Shown here one piece after another: positions 24,608 through 33,483 of a stretch of DNA of 64,000 bases; the stretch's first letter is position 1; each line of letters starts with the position of its first letter. The notes under the pieces are model-generated. The model saw only the letters and a program-made list of their open reading frames with translations. It was not told the DNA's origin and did no database searches. The position numbers and the translations under genes were made by a program. Location: NCBI RefSeq assembly GCF_023546765.1, contig NZ_CP097484.1:2388001-2452000 (forward strand), given 5' to 3'. This DNA is from Methylobacterium tardum. GTDB taxonomy: Bacteria > Pseudomonadota > Alphaproteobacteria > Rhizobiales > Beijerinckiaceae.

Positions 24608-25396
24608 ATGCCCACCATGATGACCCGGAGAATGCTCGGCCATACCCTCCTCGCTGGCGCGGTCACCGCGCTGCTGCCCGGGACGGCCTCGGCCCAGGAT
24701 CTGCCGCGTGCGCGCAACGTCGTCCTCGTCCACGGACTGTTTGCCGACGGGTCGTGCTGGTCGGAGGTGATCCCGCGGCTCCAGGAGAAGGGCCTGAACG
24801 TCACCTCCGTGCAGAACCCGCTGACCACCTTCGAGGAGGCCGTCGCGTCCGCACAGCGCGTTCTGGCCCGGCAGGAGGGACCGACCGTCCTCGTGGGCCA
24901 CTCGTTCTCCGGCATGATCGTGACCGAGGCCGGCGTCGACCCGAAAGTGTCCGCCCTCGTCTACGTCGCGGCCCGGGCGCCCGATGCCGGCGAGGATTAC
25001 ACGGCGCTGGCCAAGACCTATCCGGCACCGCCCGCCTCAGCGGGGATCGTGTTCGACGGCGACGAGGGGCGTCTGAGCGAGACGGCCTTCCTGAGGGACT
25101 TCGCGGGCGACCTGCCGGTCGACCGGGCCAAGGTTCTGTTCGCAGTCCAGCAGCCGTTCCACAAGGCGTTGTTGGCCGGGAGGACGACCCAGGCAGCCTG
25201 GCGATTGAAGCCGAGCTTCTACGCGGTGTCGACCGAGGACCGGACCATCAATCCGGACCTCGAACGGTTCATGGCCAAGCGCATGAACGCGAGGACCGTG
25301 GAACTCAAGGCAAGCCACCTGTCCCTGATCTCGCAGGCCCAGGACGTCGCGGCCCTCATCCTTGAGGCTGCCGGCCAACCACAAGCACGTCGCTGA
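24608..25396 (+). CDS. Exported alpha/beta hydrolase
   Basis: A 262-residue enzyme of the AB_hydrolase_6 (EstC/salicylate-esterase-like) group. A twin-Arg-containing signal peptide (TRRMLGHTLLAGAVTALLPG, cut near ASAQD) is followed by the oxyanion motif VVLVHGLFADGSCWSEVIP (about residues 38-56). The nucleophile elbow is GHSFSG (about 98-103) and the C-terminal catalytic His is probably in ELKASHLSLISQAQDVA. ATG 24608 is preceded by GGAG; ATG 24617 is an alternative. The substrate is unknown. Confidence 0.85.
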   Translation: MPTMMTRRMLGHTLLAGAVTALLPGTASAQDLPRARNVVLVHGLFADGSCWSEVIPRLQEKGLNVTSVQNPLTTFEEAVASAQRVLARQEGPTVLVGHSFSGMIVTEAGVDPKVSALVYVAARAPDAGEDYTALAKTYPAPPASAGIVFDGDEGRLSETAFLRDFAGDLPVDRAKVLFAVQQPFHKALLAGRTTQAAWRLKPSFYAVSTEDRTINPDLERFMAKRMNARTVELKASHLSLISQAQDVAALILEAAGQPQARR

Positions 25397-25482
25397 CCGG
25401 ACAGGCCCTCGTATGCTGATCCAGGCCAGAGCTTCTCCGGGCTGACGGCAAGGACCGTCGCATGTCTGATCCATGCCCGCAG

Positions 25483-25650
25483 CTAGACGGGATCGCTGTC
25501 CGACGCGTCCTTGAACCCATTCGACAGCAGGTTGCTGACGGCCAGATGCAACAGGTCGGGATCGCCGACGATCTCCAGCGATGCATCCGGCCCGCCGTCT
25601 GACGCAGGCAGCCGCGCTGCACCGAGCATCGCTGGCTGTGGCTTCTCTGT
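25483..25650 (-). pseudogene. Histidine-kinase ATPase-domain remnant
   Basis: On the minus strand, frame ending at the TAG at 25483-25485 reads SLEIVGDPDLLHLAVSNLLS then NGFKDASDSDPV-stop. GDPDLL, the L-x-x-x-x-SNLLSN N-box and the following NGFK correspond to the HATPase N-box of sensor kinases (usual form GDPxLLxxALxNLLxNAxK). Only about 50 residues remain and a stop codon interrupts the frame further upstream, so this is debris of a kinase gene. Confidence 0.5.
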
Positions 25651-25723
25651 TCCGAACCTTGGATCGCGCGCAGGCGAGGGTTCAAGGGCCCGCTGAGTAT
25701 TTCAGAGTTTTTGTAGGCAGCAT

Positions 25724-26371
25724 TCAGGAAGTGCACGCCTTCCCGTTCGGCAAAACGATCTCGTTGTAAGTTGATTTATAGGTCTGTCCCGCCCGAACTG
25801 GCCAGGGAACACTTGCCTTAAATGTGAACTGGTTGTTTGCCCCACCCACGAGCCGCATGACGCTGCTGCCGAAAATCGCAGGATACGGCACACTCACTTC
25901 GGCCAGCACGTAGCGCATCCCGGCGAGTTGGAAGCCCTCGGGTACCTTGAGGTCGCTCGCTGCTCCAACCGTCCGCGCTGTCCCGTTGCTGGTGGCGTAG
26001 CTGGAACACACGCGCGGCTGCTGACCGGCACCGTCAGCGGGAACGCTGAGCGCGCTGATGACGATTGTGGCTCCGCTGCTGGGATAAGGCGTGAGCACCA
26101 GTTTGGCCGCAGCCACGATATCGGTCAACGACGCCGCCGCCATCGTGGCCTGTCCGTCTCCTTGGGAGGTGAGGTCCGCCACCGCGCGCGCCAGAAGCGT
26201 CACTCTGCGGTAATGGTCGATCGCGCGCCCAAACTCCGTCGTGCCGAAAAGCAGCGCCAGCATAATCGGCAGGATGAGCGCGAACTCGATCGCCGCCACA
26301 CCCTGCGCATCATCTCGCAATTGCGAGGCTACTCGATCACGCCCGATAACTATGTCCATCGCCGGCCTCAT
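25724..26371 (-). CDS. TadE-family pilus assembly/pseudopilin-like protein
   Basis: A 215-residue protein with the TadE signature: a short cytoplasmic N-terminus, then QGVAAIEFALILPIMLALLF (about residues 21-40) with the conserved Glu five residues into the helix, then a long extracytoplasmic part (SVPYPAIFGSSVMRLVGG, ending VPWPVRAG). ATG 26371 directly follows the upstream gene's TGA; GTG 26374 and ATG 26359 are alternatives. It is third in an operon TadG, TadE, TadE. These minor pseudopilins belong to the Flp/Tad secretion system, but no tadA/tadB/tadC or cpa genes are in the window. Confidence 0.82.
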   Translation of the reverse strand: MRPAMDIVIGRDRVASQLRDDAQGVAAIEFALILPIMLALLFGTTEFGRAIDHYRRVTLLARAVADLTSQGDGQATMAAASLTDIVAAAKLVLTPYPSSGATIVISALSVPADGAGQQPRVCSSYATSNGTARTVGAASDLKVPEGFQLAGMRYVLAEVSVPYPAIFGSSVMRLVGGANNQFTFKASVPWPVRAGQTYKSTYNEIVLPNGKACTS

Positions 26372-26375
26372 CACC

Positions 26376-27017
26376 TCAGCATCCCTGTCCGGAGGAGGTG
26401 TCGTAGGGTTCGGTCCGGAACACCGCTGTGGACTGAAGAAGTCTCGACCCGTCGCTGAAGCCGGGCACGCCCGCGTAGAGGAAGCTGAAGGCAAGCCGGT
26501 ATTTGACCGCCGCGGTGAAAACAACAATGTCTCCAGGCTTTGCGCAACTGTAATTCGTGCCGAAGCCTTTAGACCAATCTCCCGTCTTCGCGTCCAGTGG
26601 CGTCGGCACGACACCGCTGGCGAAGGTGCTGCTCACGGCGACATTAAGCTTGAGCGAACTGCAGTCGAACAGGCCCGCCACTCGCGAAGCGTTCGTTCCA
26701 CACATGGAAGTCTTCATGGCGGCGAGCAGGGTGGTGGAGTCGGATTGCCCGGTGTTCGCCTTTTGGAACTGGCCCGTGTAGATCGTCCGCCCGGCGCGCT
26801 GGAGGGCATCATCGAGATTACGTGCCGTCCAGACCATGATCGCGGTCTGAACGATCACCGCGAGCAGGCTCAGGAACGGCAAGGCCACCAGCGCGAACTC
26901 GACGGCGGTCGCGCCCTCCCGCGCGTCAGCAATTCTGCGAGCGGGAAGTACGCAAGCATGTACCAGTCGAGGAGGCCGGAAGGGAGGAGCCATACGAGGC
27001 GTTCGGACAGGCGGCAT
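26376..27017 (-). CDS. TadE-family protein
   Basis: A 213-residue protein. A basic N-terminus of about 35 residues precedes the TadE helix EGATAVEFALVALPFLSLLA and IVQTAIMVWTARNLDDAL. The extracytoplasmic part carries four cysteines (for example SMCGTNAS and GLFDCSSLKL). The gene follows the TadG gene after 22 bases and precedes another TadE gene with a gap of about 4 bases, which marks an operon. Confidence 0.8.
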   Translation of the reverse strand: MPPVRTPRMAPPFRPPRLVHACVLPARRIADAREGATAVEFALVALPFLSLLAVIVQTAIMVWTARNLDDALQRAGRTIYTGQFQKANTGQSDSTTLLAAMKTSMCGTNASRVAGLFDCSSLKLNVAVSSTFASGVVPTPLDAKTGDWSKGFGTNYSCAKPGDIVVFTAAVKYRLAFSFLYAGVPGFSDGSRLLQSTAVFRTEPYDTSSGQGC

Positions 27018-27039
27018 GGTCGATCGACGTCTTTCCGCG

Positions 27040-28131
27040 CTACTCCACGATCCGCAGCTTCTTATCGGAAACCTTCACCAAGGTCGGACAGGATACGATG
27101 ACCCGGATGTCGTCGTAGTCCATGTCGCTGCCGGCATTCGGCGGGCGATCCTCCCAGCCATAGTACATATACTTCCCATCACTGCAGCCTGTGGTCGCCG
27201 TGGCGGGGTTATGGGTCGTATGGCTGTTCGGCAGGATGCCTCCGTCCGACTTGTTCTTGCATTGGCTCAGGTTATCGCAGACGATCGTCTCCAAGATCGG
27301 ATTTGAGACCATGCTGATCGGAGACAAGGTGCTGCCGTTGTAGACACGGTAACCCTTCATGCTCATCGATTGCACGCGCGATCCTGTGTCAATCGTTGTG
27401 TCAGTGTAGTATTCGTACGTCTCCTGATTTTTGTCGTTCCAGGCGGATGGGTTGCTGCGGGCGTTTCGGACATTGTGCAGCATATAGCTCGGCGCCTCGT
27501 TGGCGCCGCAGGTTGGCAGAATGGCCTTGGAGTAGTCTGTCGGAGGTGTTCCGTTGTCGGCGATTGCGACGATGCCTCGGCGACCCTTGTCGGCCTCAGC
27601 CTGGCGCTTGGGATCGGACGAGTAGCAGTACATGTAGATCCGGTTGTAGTCGGCGGCCTCGGGCGACAGCTGGCTGAACGTCGGCGGGCTGGTCTGGTAG
27701 ACGGGGGCGACGCGATTGACGGTCGTGGCGGTCCCGATCGTGATCTGCCTTGGCATGCCGGGCAGGAAGTGCAAGAGGTTCGTCTTCAGCGTCGCCGAGA
27801 TCGTCACCCGGTAGTTCGCGCCGTCGATCCACGCGCCATTGACCTGAAAACCGTTGGTCGTGCTGGCCGAGCCCAGCCGCGAGGTGAGCTGGGCATTGGC
27901 GAGGCGCAGACCCTCAGTGGCGGCAGCGACGGTGTCGGCGTTGGCGACCAGCAGAGCGGTCGCGTCGGCGACACTGGACTCGACAGAGCGGATGCGCACG
28001 GCATTGCCGTAATCGATCACCAGGCCGCCTGCACCAAGGAGCAGAGGTAGTCCCAGACCGAAAATAATCACGACATTGCCGCCCTCGCCCTTTCCCGGGG
28101 AGGCCAGCCAGCGCCGAATATCTCGCCGCAT
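27040..28131 (-). CDS. tadG: TadG-like Flp pilus assembly protein
   Basis: A 363-residue protein with the TadG N-terminal helix GEGGNVVIIFGLGLPLLLGA, the conserved IDYGNAVRIRSVESSVADAT and a large extracytoplasmic domain. The middle contains YQTSPPTFSQLSPEAADYN and TYEYYTDTTIDTG; the end reads DRPPNAGSDMDYDDIRVIVS. A vWA MIDAS motif is not obvious, so it is the shorter TadG form with N-terminal TadE-like domain plus a C-terminal domain of unknown role. First gene of the tadG-tadE-tadE operon. Base composition is somewhat lower in GC than in most neighbours. Confidence 0.82.
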   Translation of the reverse strand: MRRDIRRWLASPGKGEGGNVVIIFGLGLPLLLGAGGLVIDYGNAVRIRSVESSVADATALLVANADTVAAATEGLRLANAQLTSRLGSASTTNGFQVNGAWIDGANYRVTISATLKTNLLHFLPGMPRQITIGTATTVNRVAPVYQTSPPTFSQLSPEAADYNRIYMYCYSSDPKRQAEADKGRRGIVAIADNGTPPTDYSKAILPTCGANEAPSYMLHNVRNARSNPSAWNDKNQETYEYYTDTTIDTGSRVQSMSMKGYRVYNGSTLSPISMVSNPILETIVCDNLSQCKNKSDGGILPNSHTTHNPATATTGCSDGKYMYYGWEDRPPNAGSDMDYDDIRVIVSCPTLVKVSDKKLRIVE

Positions 28132-28425
28132 CGAAACCTCTCAGCGCGCTCTTCTGAGGACCTCGCCTCTGCGCAACATTCTAGTTTACATCTGGTCGTG
28201 CAGCCTTAATTTTACGTTGAAACAGCTGGAACGATGCCGCTAGGGGGCGGCTATTTACGGAGCGATTTAGTTCGAAGTTAATGTTTTCTGAAGCAAATCA
28301 GGGCATGAACTGCGCACCAAAACTTCAATCCGTCGAATTTTCGACGCTTTTTGCCTTGAGGAATGATTTTGATAGAGATTGCCGTTAAAATTCGGCTCCA
28401 GTGCCCATAACACAATCGGAGTTGT

Positions 28426-28668
28426 TCAGAATCGCACAGTTGAGCGAGCTAAGATAGTCAACACGCGAGCTATTGCCGCCATCAGCCATAATCCCATGCT
28501 GACGAACAGAAGCGTCAGAAGCGGCATCGCGTAAAACGGCCCAAGTTCTGCCGTTGCAGCTTGCTGATCAACCGCAACATCCGCTGCAGAAAAGGCCATA
28601 AAGAGGTAGATAATCCAAACCACTTTGATGATCAGAAAAGCGATGATCCATTGCCCTAGCTCACGCAT
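28426..28668 (-). CDS. Small membrane protein with two helices
   Basis: An 80-residue inner-membrane protein with helices at about residues 7-27 (WIIAFLIIKVVWIIYLFMAF) and 48-70 (AMPLLTLLFVSMGLWLMAAI), connected by a polar loop (ADVAVDQQAATAELGP). No family is recognised. It stands alone between the TadG operon's upstream region (28132-28425, which is AT-rich and without a gene) and an intergenic stretch. Confidence 0.6.
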   Translation of the reverse strand: MRELGQWIIAFLIIKVVWIIYLFMAFSAADVAVDQQAATAELGPFYAMPLLTLLFVSMGLWLMAAIARVLTILARSTVRF

Positions 28669-29056
28669 TTCGATTGCCGCTCCGGCGTCATCACCGTGCT
28701 TATGTCTGGAATGGCTATAATCTTATCCGTAAAACCGTGTGGCCATTTGCTAATTGGCGCTCGTGGTCAAGAACAATCTTCAGAAAGATGGTTTTAACTC
28801 GTCAGATCCCGGATGCAATAACATAGGTATGGGTTTGCCGACCACGAATTCAATTCATAATGCAGTTAAAAATGAATTTACTTCGCTTATGCTTGTCATC
28901 AATCGGAGATAAAATGTCCGCTTTTGGCTTGGAAGCGCGGGTCCGCTTTCCATCCTGAGCGGACCCTCACGATGTCTGCTCCGTGGCATTCTGTTTTGCC
29001 TGTCTGCTGGTGAGGCATGAAGGGAGCCGGCCGAAGTTCTCAAGTCTGCATTCTTT
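28669..29056. other. Intergenic region with repeat-like sequence
   Basis: About 390 AT-richer bases. Positions about 28913-28975 contain two GTCCGCTTT-type units separated by a GAAGCG stretch, resembling a short dispersed element I associate with Methylobacterium intergenic regions. No gene is supported. Confidence 0.4.
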
Positions 29057-30115
29057 TTATGCCTCGAAGGCAAAAACTCGGTTCCAGTCATTCTTCATGC
29101 TGATCACCGTCCAGCCCTGCTCTCGCGCCTCTTCGTAAAGCTCTGGGGTGAAGGTGCCGATCTTGCCGTCGGGCAGGCCGGCCGCGGGACCGTAGGCATA
29201 TTCGCGCGCGGCGTCGTCGTGGAGCACCAGCATCGCCAAGCGGGCGCCCCGGCCTGCGCACGTGTATTCCAGCATCTCGCGGTCACCGATGGAATTGCCA
29301 AAGGCGGCCAACGGACGTCGGCCGATCATGAAGTGAATGCCTTCGGCCTTGCCGGCCTTGTCGTCGTTGAGCAGTAGCTTCGGCTCCTTGGTCAGGAGCG
29401 GCTTGCCGTCCTGGCCGTAGCCGAACTTCGTCGTGCCCGCGGTGCCGACCACCTGCTCGGGCGGGATGCCATAGGTTTTCGCGGCGTAGACGCGCACGAA
29501 GTCCTGACCGCCGCCGGTGACGATGTAGGTCTTGAAAGCGTTGCTCTGCAGGTATCGCAGGACCTCCTGCATCGGCTGAAAACTCAGCTCGGTATAAGGG
29601 CGGTTCCAGCGTGGATGCCGGGCGGTCTCAAGCCAATTTGACACCTCGGACTGGAACGCCTCCACCGTCATACCCGTGAGCGTGGCAGCGAGGATCGTCT
29701 CAAGATCTTCCAAGGAGAGCTCTTCCATCGCCTCGCGGTTGCCGGACAGCACAGTCTTGAAGGGGTCGACGATTCGCAGCTCGGGCTTCTTCGCGACCAC
29801 CGCCGGGACACGGTCCAGGCAATAGGCGACCTGCGCGTAGGTCGGCTGCTCGACCCAGAGGGTTCCGTCTTGGTCGAACACCGCGATCCGGTCGTCTGGA
29901 GCCACGTAGGTCGGGCTCGACTGCTCCGTTGTGGCGCGGACGAAATCGAAGATCGCCTGCTTCGCCGGCCCGTCGCTCCAAGACGGCAGCAAGCCGCCCG
30001 GTGCTCCTGCTTGTGCGGCAGCAGTGATGAGGGTTCCCGGCAGAGCTGGCAGCAGAGCTAGCGTCGGCAGCAACGTGCGTCGGTCGATGCCGTTCAGGCT
30101 CTGAATTCCCCTCAA
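29057..30115 (-). CDS. Exported HAD-superfamily hydrolase
   Basis: A 352-residue protein with an N-terminal export segment (LLPTLALLPALPGTLITAAA) and a HAD phosphatase core. Motif I is VFDQDGTLWVEQPTY (about residues 82-96), with both aspartates; motif II is TYIVTGGGQDF; the Lys is probably in LLLNDDKAGKAEG; motif IV is AAFGNSIGDREML. This order matches periplasmic HAD phosphatases of the phosphoserine-phosphatase-like type. The start is TTG at 30115, supported by AGGAGG about 6 bases upstream. It is monocistronic. Confidence 0.82.
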   Translation of the reverse strand: MRGIQSLNGIDRRTLLPTLALLPALPGTLITAAAQAGAPGGLLPSWSDGPAKQAIFDFVRATTEQSSPTYVAPDDRIAVFDQDGTLWVEQPTYAQVAYCLDRVPAVVAKKPELRIVDPFKTVLSGNREAMEELSLEDLETILAATLTGMTVEAFQSEVSNWLETARHPRWNRPYTELSFQPMQEVLRYLQSNAFKTYIVTGGGQDFVRVYAAKTYGIPPEQVVGTAGTTKFGYGQDGKPLLTKEPKLLLNDDKAGKAEGIHFMIGRRPLAAFGNSIGDREMLEYTCAGRGARLAMLVLHDDAAREYAYGPAAGLPDGKIGTFTPELYEEAREQGWTVISMKNDWNRVFAFEA

Positions 30116-30152
30116 GTCTGCCTCCTGGAAATGCGCGCTCAGGCCGGCGGCT

Positions 30153-30884
30153 TCAGGACAGATCCCGATTCCCTATGACGCTCCGGATGTAGCGCCCCCT
30201 CGCCCGATCGGTTTTGCCAACCCTCGGAACGACAGGGGCAGTTTCGAGAACCCCATGAGATAGCGGCGCGCGGCAGCGTACAGAGGCTGAGCAGGAAAGC
30301 TTGATTGAATGGGACAGCGGCTCGGTTCGGCGTAAGAGCGCGCTCTGTGCCGATGACCTGACCAATATTTTGGGCCGCCGAGTGGGAGGCGACTGCATGG
30401 TCGCGGCCATGGGGAGCCGGAAGGCCAGATCTGGGAAGCTGACAGGCGCGGGGGTCCGGTAGCCCAGGGACGAGTGCGGCCGGACGCGGTTGTCGGTGTT
30501 CTTCCCCAGCCCGATCACGATCTGAGCTTCCTTGCGTGACGTTCCGAGAGGCCGTTCTGCATCCCGGATGCCAGCAACCGCCTGCCGGCGCCGTTCGGGG
30601 GCGGCAAGTTTCCCGAGGCAACGTCCGCCAGCACCTGACCCGCCAGAGACAGATCGGCCACCAGCCGCCGCAATCGAGCGTTCTCGCGCTCCAGGTCCTT
30701 CATCGTCCGCGCCTGATTGACCGGCAGGCCGCCGTACTCCTTGCGTCAGCGGTCATAGCTCTGCTCGGAGATCTCCGCCTCCTTGCACGCCAGCACCAAG
30801 CGTTTGCCCTGGGCCGTCTGCACCTCGATCTGGCGCAGCTTCAGCACGACCTGCTCCGCGCTCGTCTTCTGACCTCGCCGCATG
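30153..30884 (-). mobile_element. Decayed IS3-family insertion sequence
   Basis: On the minus strand from ATG 30884 the OrfA-type HTH protein reads KTSAEQVVLKLRQIEVQTAQ and ACKEAEISEQSYDR, then a TGA where relatives have Trp (YRWRKEYGG), then resumes as KEYGGLPVNQARTMKDLERE and NARLRRLVADLSL. The OrfB part is reduced to GLSERHARKL and, after a large deletion, the C-terminal NRVRPHSSLGYRTPAPVSF of the DDE integrase. A stop codon, internal deletion and no recognisable terminal repeats show an inactive remnant. Confidence 0.8.
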
Positions 30885-31259
30885 TCCGACGCCTCTGGTC
30901 CTGGCTGATCCTCTCAATCGGCCCGGTCCAAAGCCAGCCGGTCAGGTCAGTTCTGCGACGGGGCAAGCTGGGAGCCGATTTCACTCCTCGTCCGAGTTGT
31001 CCGCGCGAGTGCCCTAGAGGGACGTGCAGGATAAATATTTTCCGCGCGGCCCAGCACGAATTACATGATTTTTCCGCGCGGTTGTGTTCGTCGCACCGAT
31101 AGCGTACAGATGATCCATCGACTTTTGGCCAGACATCCGGCCGTATCGCCTCAACAGGGCGAGCGTTCTGCATCTCTCCCATTTTCGACGATCTGCGACC
31201 GGGCGCGTACGATTCGCGCGCCCGGCCTTATTGCTTGCCTAACTTGATATGGATTACTG
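30885..31259. other. Intergenic region upstream of the cold-shock gene
   Basis: About 375 bases between the IS remnant and the csp gene. The promoter and probably a long 5' leader of the cold-shock gene are expected here; I cannot place them with confidence. No gene is supported. Confidence 0.4.
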
Positions 31260-31469
31260 ATGACCATCGGCACCGTTAAATGGTTCAACGACACCAAAGG
31301 CTTCGGCTTCATCCAGCCGGATGACGGCGGCAAGGACGTATTCGTCCACATCTCGGCCGTCGAGCGCGCTGGCATGCAGGGCCTGAGTGAAGGCCAGAAG
31401 GTTTCCTACGAGATGGAGACCGATCGCCGGAGCGGCAAACAATCTGCCGGCAGCCTCCAGGCCGCTTGA
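31260..31469 (+). CDS. cspA: Cold-shock protein (CspA family)
   Basis: A 69-residue single cold-shock domain. RNP1 is KGFGFI (about residues 13-18) and RNP2 is VFVHIS (27-32); the opening [20 protein letters not shown] is canonical. It binds single-stranded RNA/DNA and acts as an RNA chaperone. A clear intrinsic terminator follows. The ribosome site is weak, as is common for these genes with structured leaders. Confidence 0.95.
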   Translation: MTIGTVKWFNDTKGFGFIQPDDGGKDVFVHISAVERAGMQGLSEGQKVSYEMETDRRSGKQSAGSLQAA

Positions 31470-31499
31470 GCGTTGCGCGTCCGCCCGTGACGCGCTTCG

Positions 31500-31535
31500 A
31501 AGCCGTTCCCATCGCGGAACGGCTTTACTGTTTTT
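31500..31535 (+). terminator. Rho-independent terminator of the cold-shock gene
   Basis: AAGCCGTTCC (31500-31509) pairs with GGAACGGCTT (31516-31525) over a 6-base loop, followed by TACTGTTTTT. It lies 30 bases after the csp stop. Confidence 0.85.
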
Positions 31536-31575
31536 CGCCACCAGGGCTGAACTCTGGTGCGCCTCAGGAGCGTAT

Positions 31576-31938
31576 GTGAAGCCCTTCAAAAGCAACCAGC
31601 TCGTTGAACGTCTCGAAGCGACGGCCAAAGCGCGGCAGGACACGCTGGCCCGCTTTCGGGCGCGCCCGGCGGCCGATGATCCGGCCGTCCTCGCCCGCCA
31701 GGCCACGCGGCAGGCGGTCGCTCAGGCCCGGGAAGAGCGGTCGACCGAGCGGGAAGCGGCGCGTCTCGCCGCGCAGGCTGAGCACGAGGCTGAGGTTCTG
31801 GCTGCGGAGGCAGATGCCGCCGCCGAGCGCTCCCGTCAGGCTGCGGAAAAGGCGGAGCGGCAGGCTGCCCTTGCGGGCGAACAGAAGGCCGCGCGCGATG
31901 CGCGTTTTGCGGCGCGCAAGGCGCGGGCCCGCCGGTAG
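31576..31938 (+). CDS. DUF6481-like Ala/Arg/Glu-rich helical protein
   Basis: A 120-residue protein that is almost entirely charged helix: SNQLVERLEATAKARQDTLA, ARPAADDPAVLARQATRQAV and the C-terminal EQKAARDARFAARKARARR. The pattern of DDPAVxxRQAxR followed by a coiled-coil-like middle and KAARDARxAARKAR end fits the DUF6481 family as I remember it; function unknown. GTG at 31576 is chosen because AGGAG lies about 6 bases upstream. It directly follows the cold-shock terminator. Confidence 0.72.
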   Translation: MKPFKSNQLVERLEATAKARQDTLARFRARPAADDPAVLARQATRQAVAQAREERSTEREAARLAAQAEHEAEVLAAEADAAAERSRQAAEKAERQAALAGEQKAARDARFAARKARARR

Positions 31939-31981
31939 GTCGGCCTCAGCCTGCACGCGTCATCACCCTGGAGAACGCATC

Positions 31982-32179
31982 ATGTCGCACAAGTTCAAGA
32001 TCGGCCAACAGGTCCGGCAGCTGGGGATCAGCTATGCCGGCGGGAAGAGCATCGCCGACGGTCTCTTCGAAGTGGTTCGCCTGACGCCGGACGACCGTTC
32101 CGGCGAGCCGACATATCGGATCAGGTCCGCGGGCGGTGAGCGTGCGGTGCGGGAGGGTGAGCTCACGCACGCGTCCTGA
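31982..32179 (+). CDS. Small beta-rich hypothetical protein, 65 residues
   Basis: A short soluble protein: KFKIGQQVRQLGISYAGGKS, DGLFEVVRLTPDDRSGEPTY, RIRSAGGERAVREGEL. The pattern of FKIGQxV, FEVVRLLP and YRIRSxxxxERVVxExEL is shared by many small Rhizobiales proteins and suggests an SH3-like barrel; function unknown. It starts 43 bases after the DUF6481-like gene and is probably co-transcribed. Confidence 0.72.
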   Translation: MSHKFKIGQQVRQLGISYAGGKSIADGLFEVVRLTPDDRSGEPTYRIRSAGGERAVREGELTHAS

Positions 32180-32300
32180 GCGTGGTCGGCCGACCGGCCG
32201 TTCTCACGGAGATGGCGTGCTGCAACGTGCATCCGCTGAGGCGTGTTGGTTCGGCGGAGATGTGACGGGCAGCCGGAGATCAAGGCCGTTGAATCCTGCG

Positions 32301-32573
32301 ATGATGAACACGCCTGCCCATTCGTCCGAAGCGGCGATGATCGAACCCAATCAGACGGCCTTTATCCTCAAGGTGACGCGGCCTGATGAGGCGGAGTTGT
32401 CCGGGCAGTTGGTGATGTTCTACGTCGCGATCACCACATCCGAGAACGAGGCGCTCTCCATCGTGCGTCGCGCGGTGAAGGAGGACGCGACCGTCGAGCC
32501 GACGGGTGTCCGCCTTTCCCAGCAGACGGCCAGCGCACTCGATCTGGAGGCAGGTCTCGCACGGGCCCTCTGA
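32301..32573 (+). CDS. Hypothetical protein, 90 residues
   Basis: Soluble protein with an alternating pattern: QTAFILKVTRPDEAELSGQL, VMFYVAITTSENEALSIVRR, then VRLSQQTASALDLEAG. The N-terminus is uncertain (ATG 32301, 32304 or 32337). I do not recognise a family; similar short proteins occur in this genus. Confidence 0.55.
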   Translation: MMNTPAHSSEAAMIEPNQTAFILKVTRPDEAELSGQLVMFYVAITTSENEALSIVRRAVKEDATVEPTGVRLSQQTASALDLEAGLARAL

Positions 32574-32767
32574 TCCGACCCCTTCATCCCGCAATGCGGC
32601 CAAGCTCCGACAGGCACCCGCATGGCAGCACGCTCTTTCTTGCGCGACGTGACCGGCCACTGTGCGCGCGGATCCGAGCCGCGGCCCGGACTGTCTTCGC
32701 CGTCGAGTCGGACCTTCGGACGGGACAGTGCGTTGTGATGGGAAGCGATTAACCGAGGAGATCGGCT

Positions 32768-32986
32768 GTGGACCTTGATCACCTCGCGGAGACCGAGAGC
32801 ACCCTCACCGTCGCGGACCGCCTCTGGCGCACCGAGATGCGGCGGGTTTTTGGACCGGATGCGGTTCTGCTCCACGGCTTCGGCGCCGAGCGTCAGGGTG
32901 CGCCCGGCACGCGGCTGCGCACGACCTTCGAGGCGAGACGGAGCGCGATCGCGGCGTGGCGGCACGTCAGGCGTCCGGCGGCGTGA
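32768..32986 (+). CDS. Hypothetical protein, 72 residues
   Basis: Short protein with ETESTLTVADRLWRTEMRRV, FGPDAVLLHGFGAERQG and a basic C-terminus (EARRSAIAAWRHVRR). The GTG at 32768 has a GAGGAG about 8 bases upstream. No family recognised. Confidence 0.5.
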   Translation: MDLDHLAETESTLTVADRLWRTEMRRVFGPDAVLLHGFGAERQGAPGTRLRTTFEARRSAIAAWRHVRRPAA

Positions 32987-33483
32987 GCCGATCGCGTGAG
33001 CAGGCCACCACGTCCAAACGCCAGCAAATTCCGGTGCCCCGCCGCCCGATCCAAGAATTGGCAGTGGTACTTTGATCCGAGAAGGCGCATAGCACCGTAC
33101 TCCCTCCGCGCAATCCCGTGCTCTGGGCGACGAAGCGGAGACTGACAGACATGGCGCGCGAATTTACGACCGGCAAAGCACAGGCGGTCACGCCCGAGGA
33201 CTTCAACGAGCGTGTAAAGCGCCTCTTGGCCAACAAACCTGAACCTCTCCCCCAGAGCCGAAGATCAGAAACAGGACCGGCAGGCCACCCCAGAAGGCTT
33301 GAGGGCACAGGTCCGGGGGCGTCTGCCGCATGCGGGCGTCGACCAGTCCCGGTCCTATTCCGGGCCCGCCCGGGTGCGAGGCGAGAGCCCAGCGATGCTT
33401 CCCGGCAGCGGGCCCTTGGCATCGCTTCGGGCGGGGAGCCGGCGCACCGCAAAAGTCACCGACGTATCCGCGAGGACAGATCG

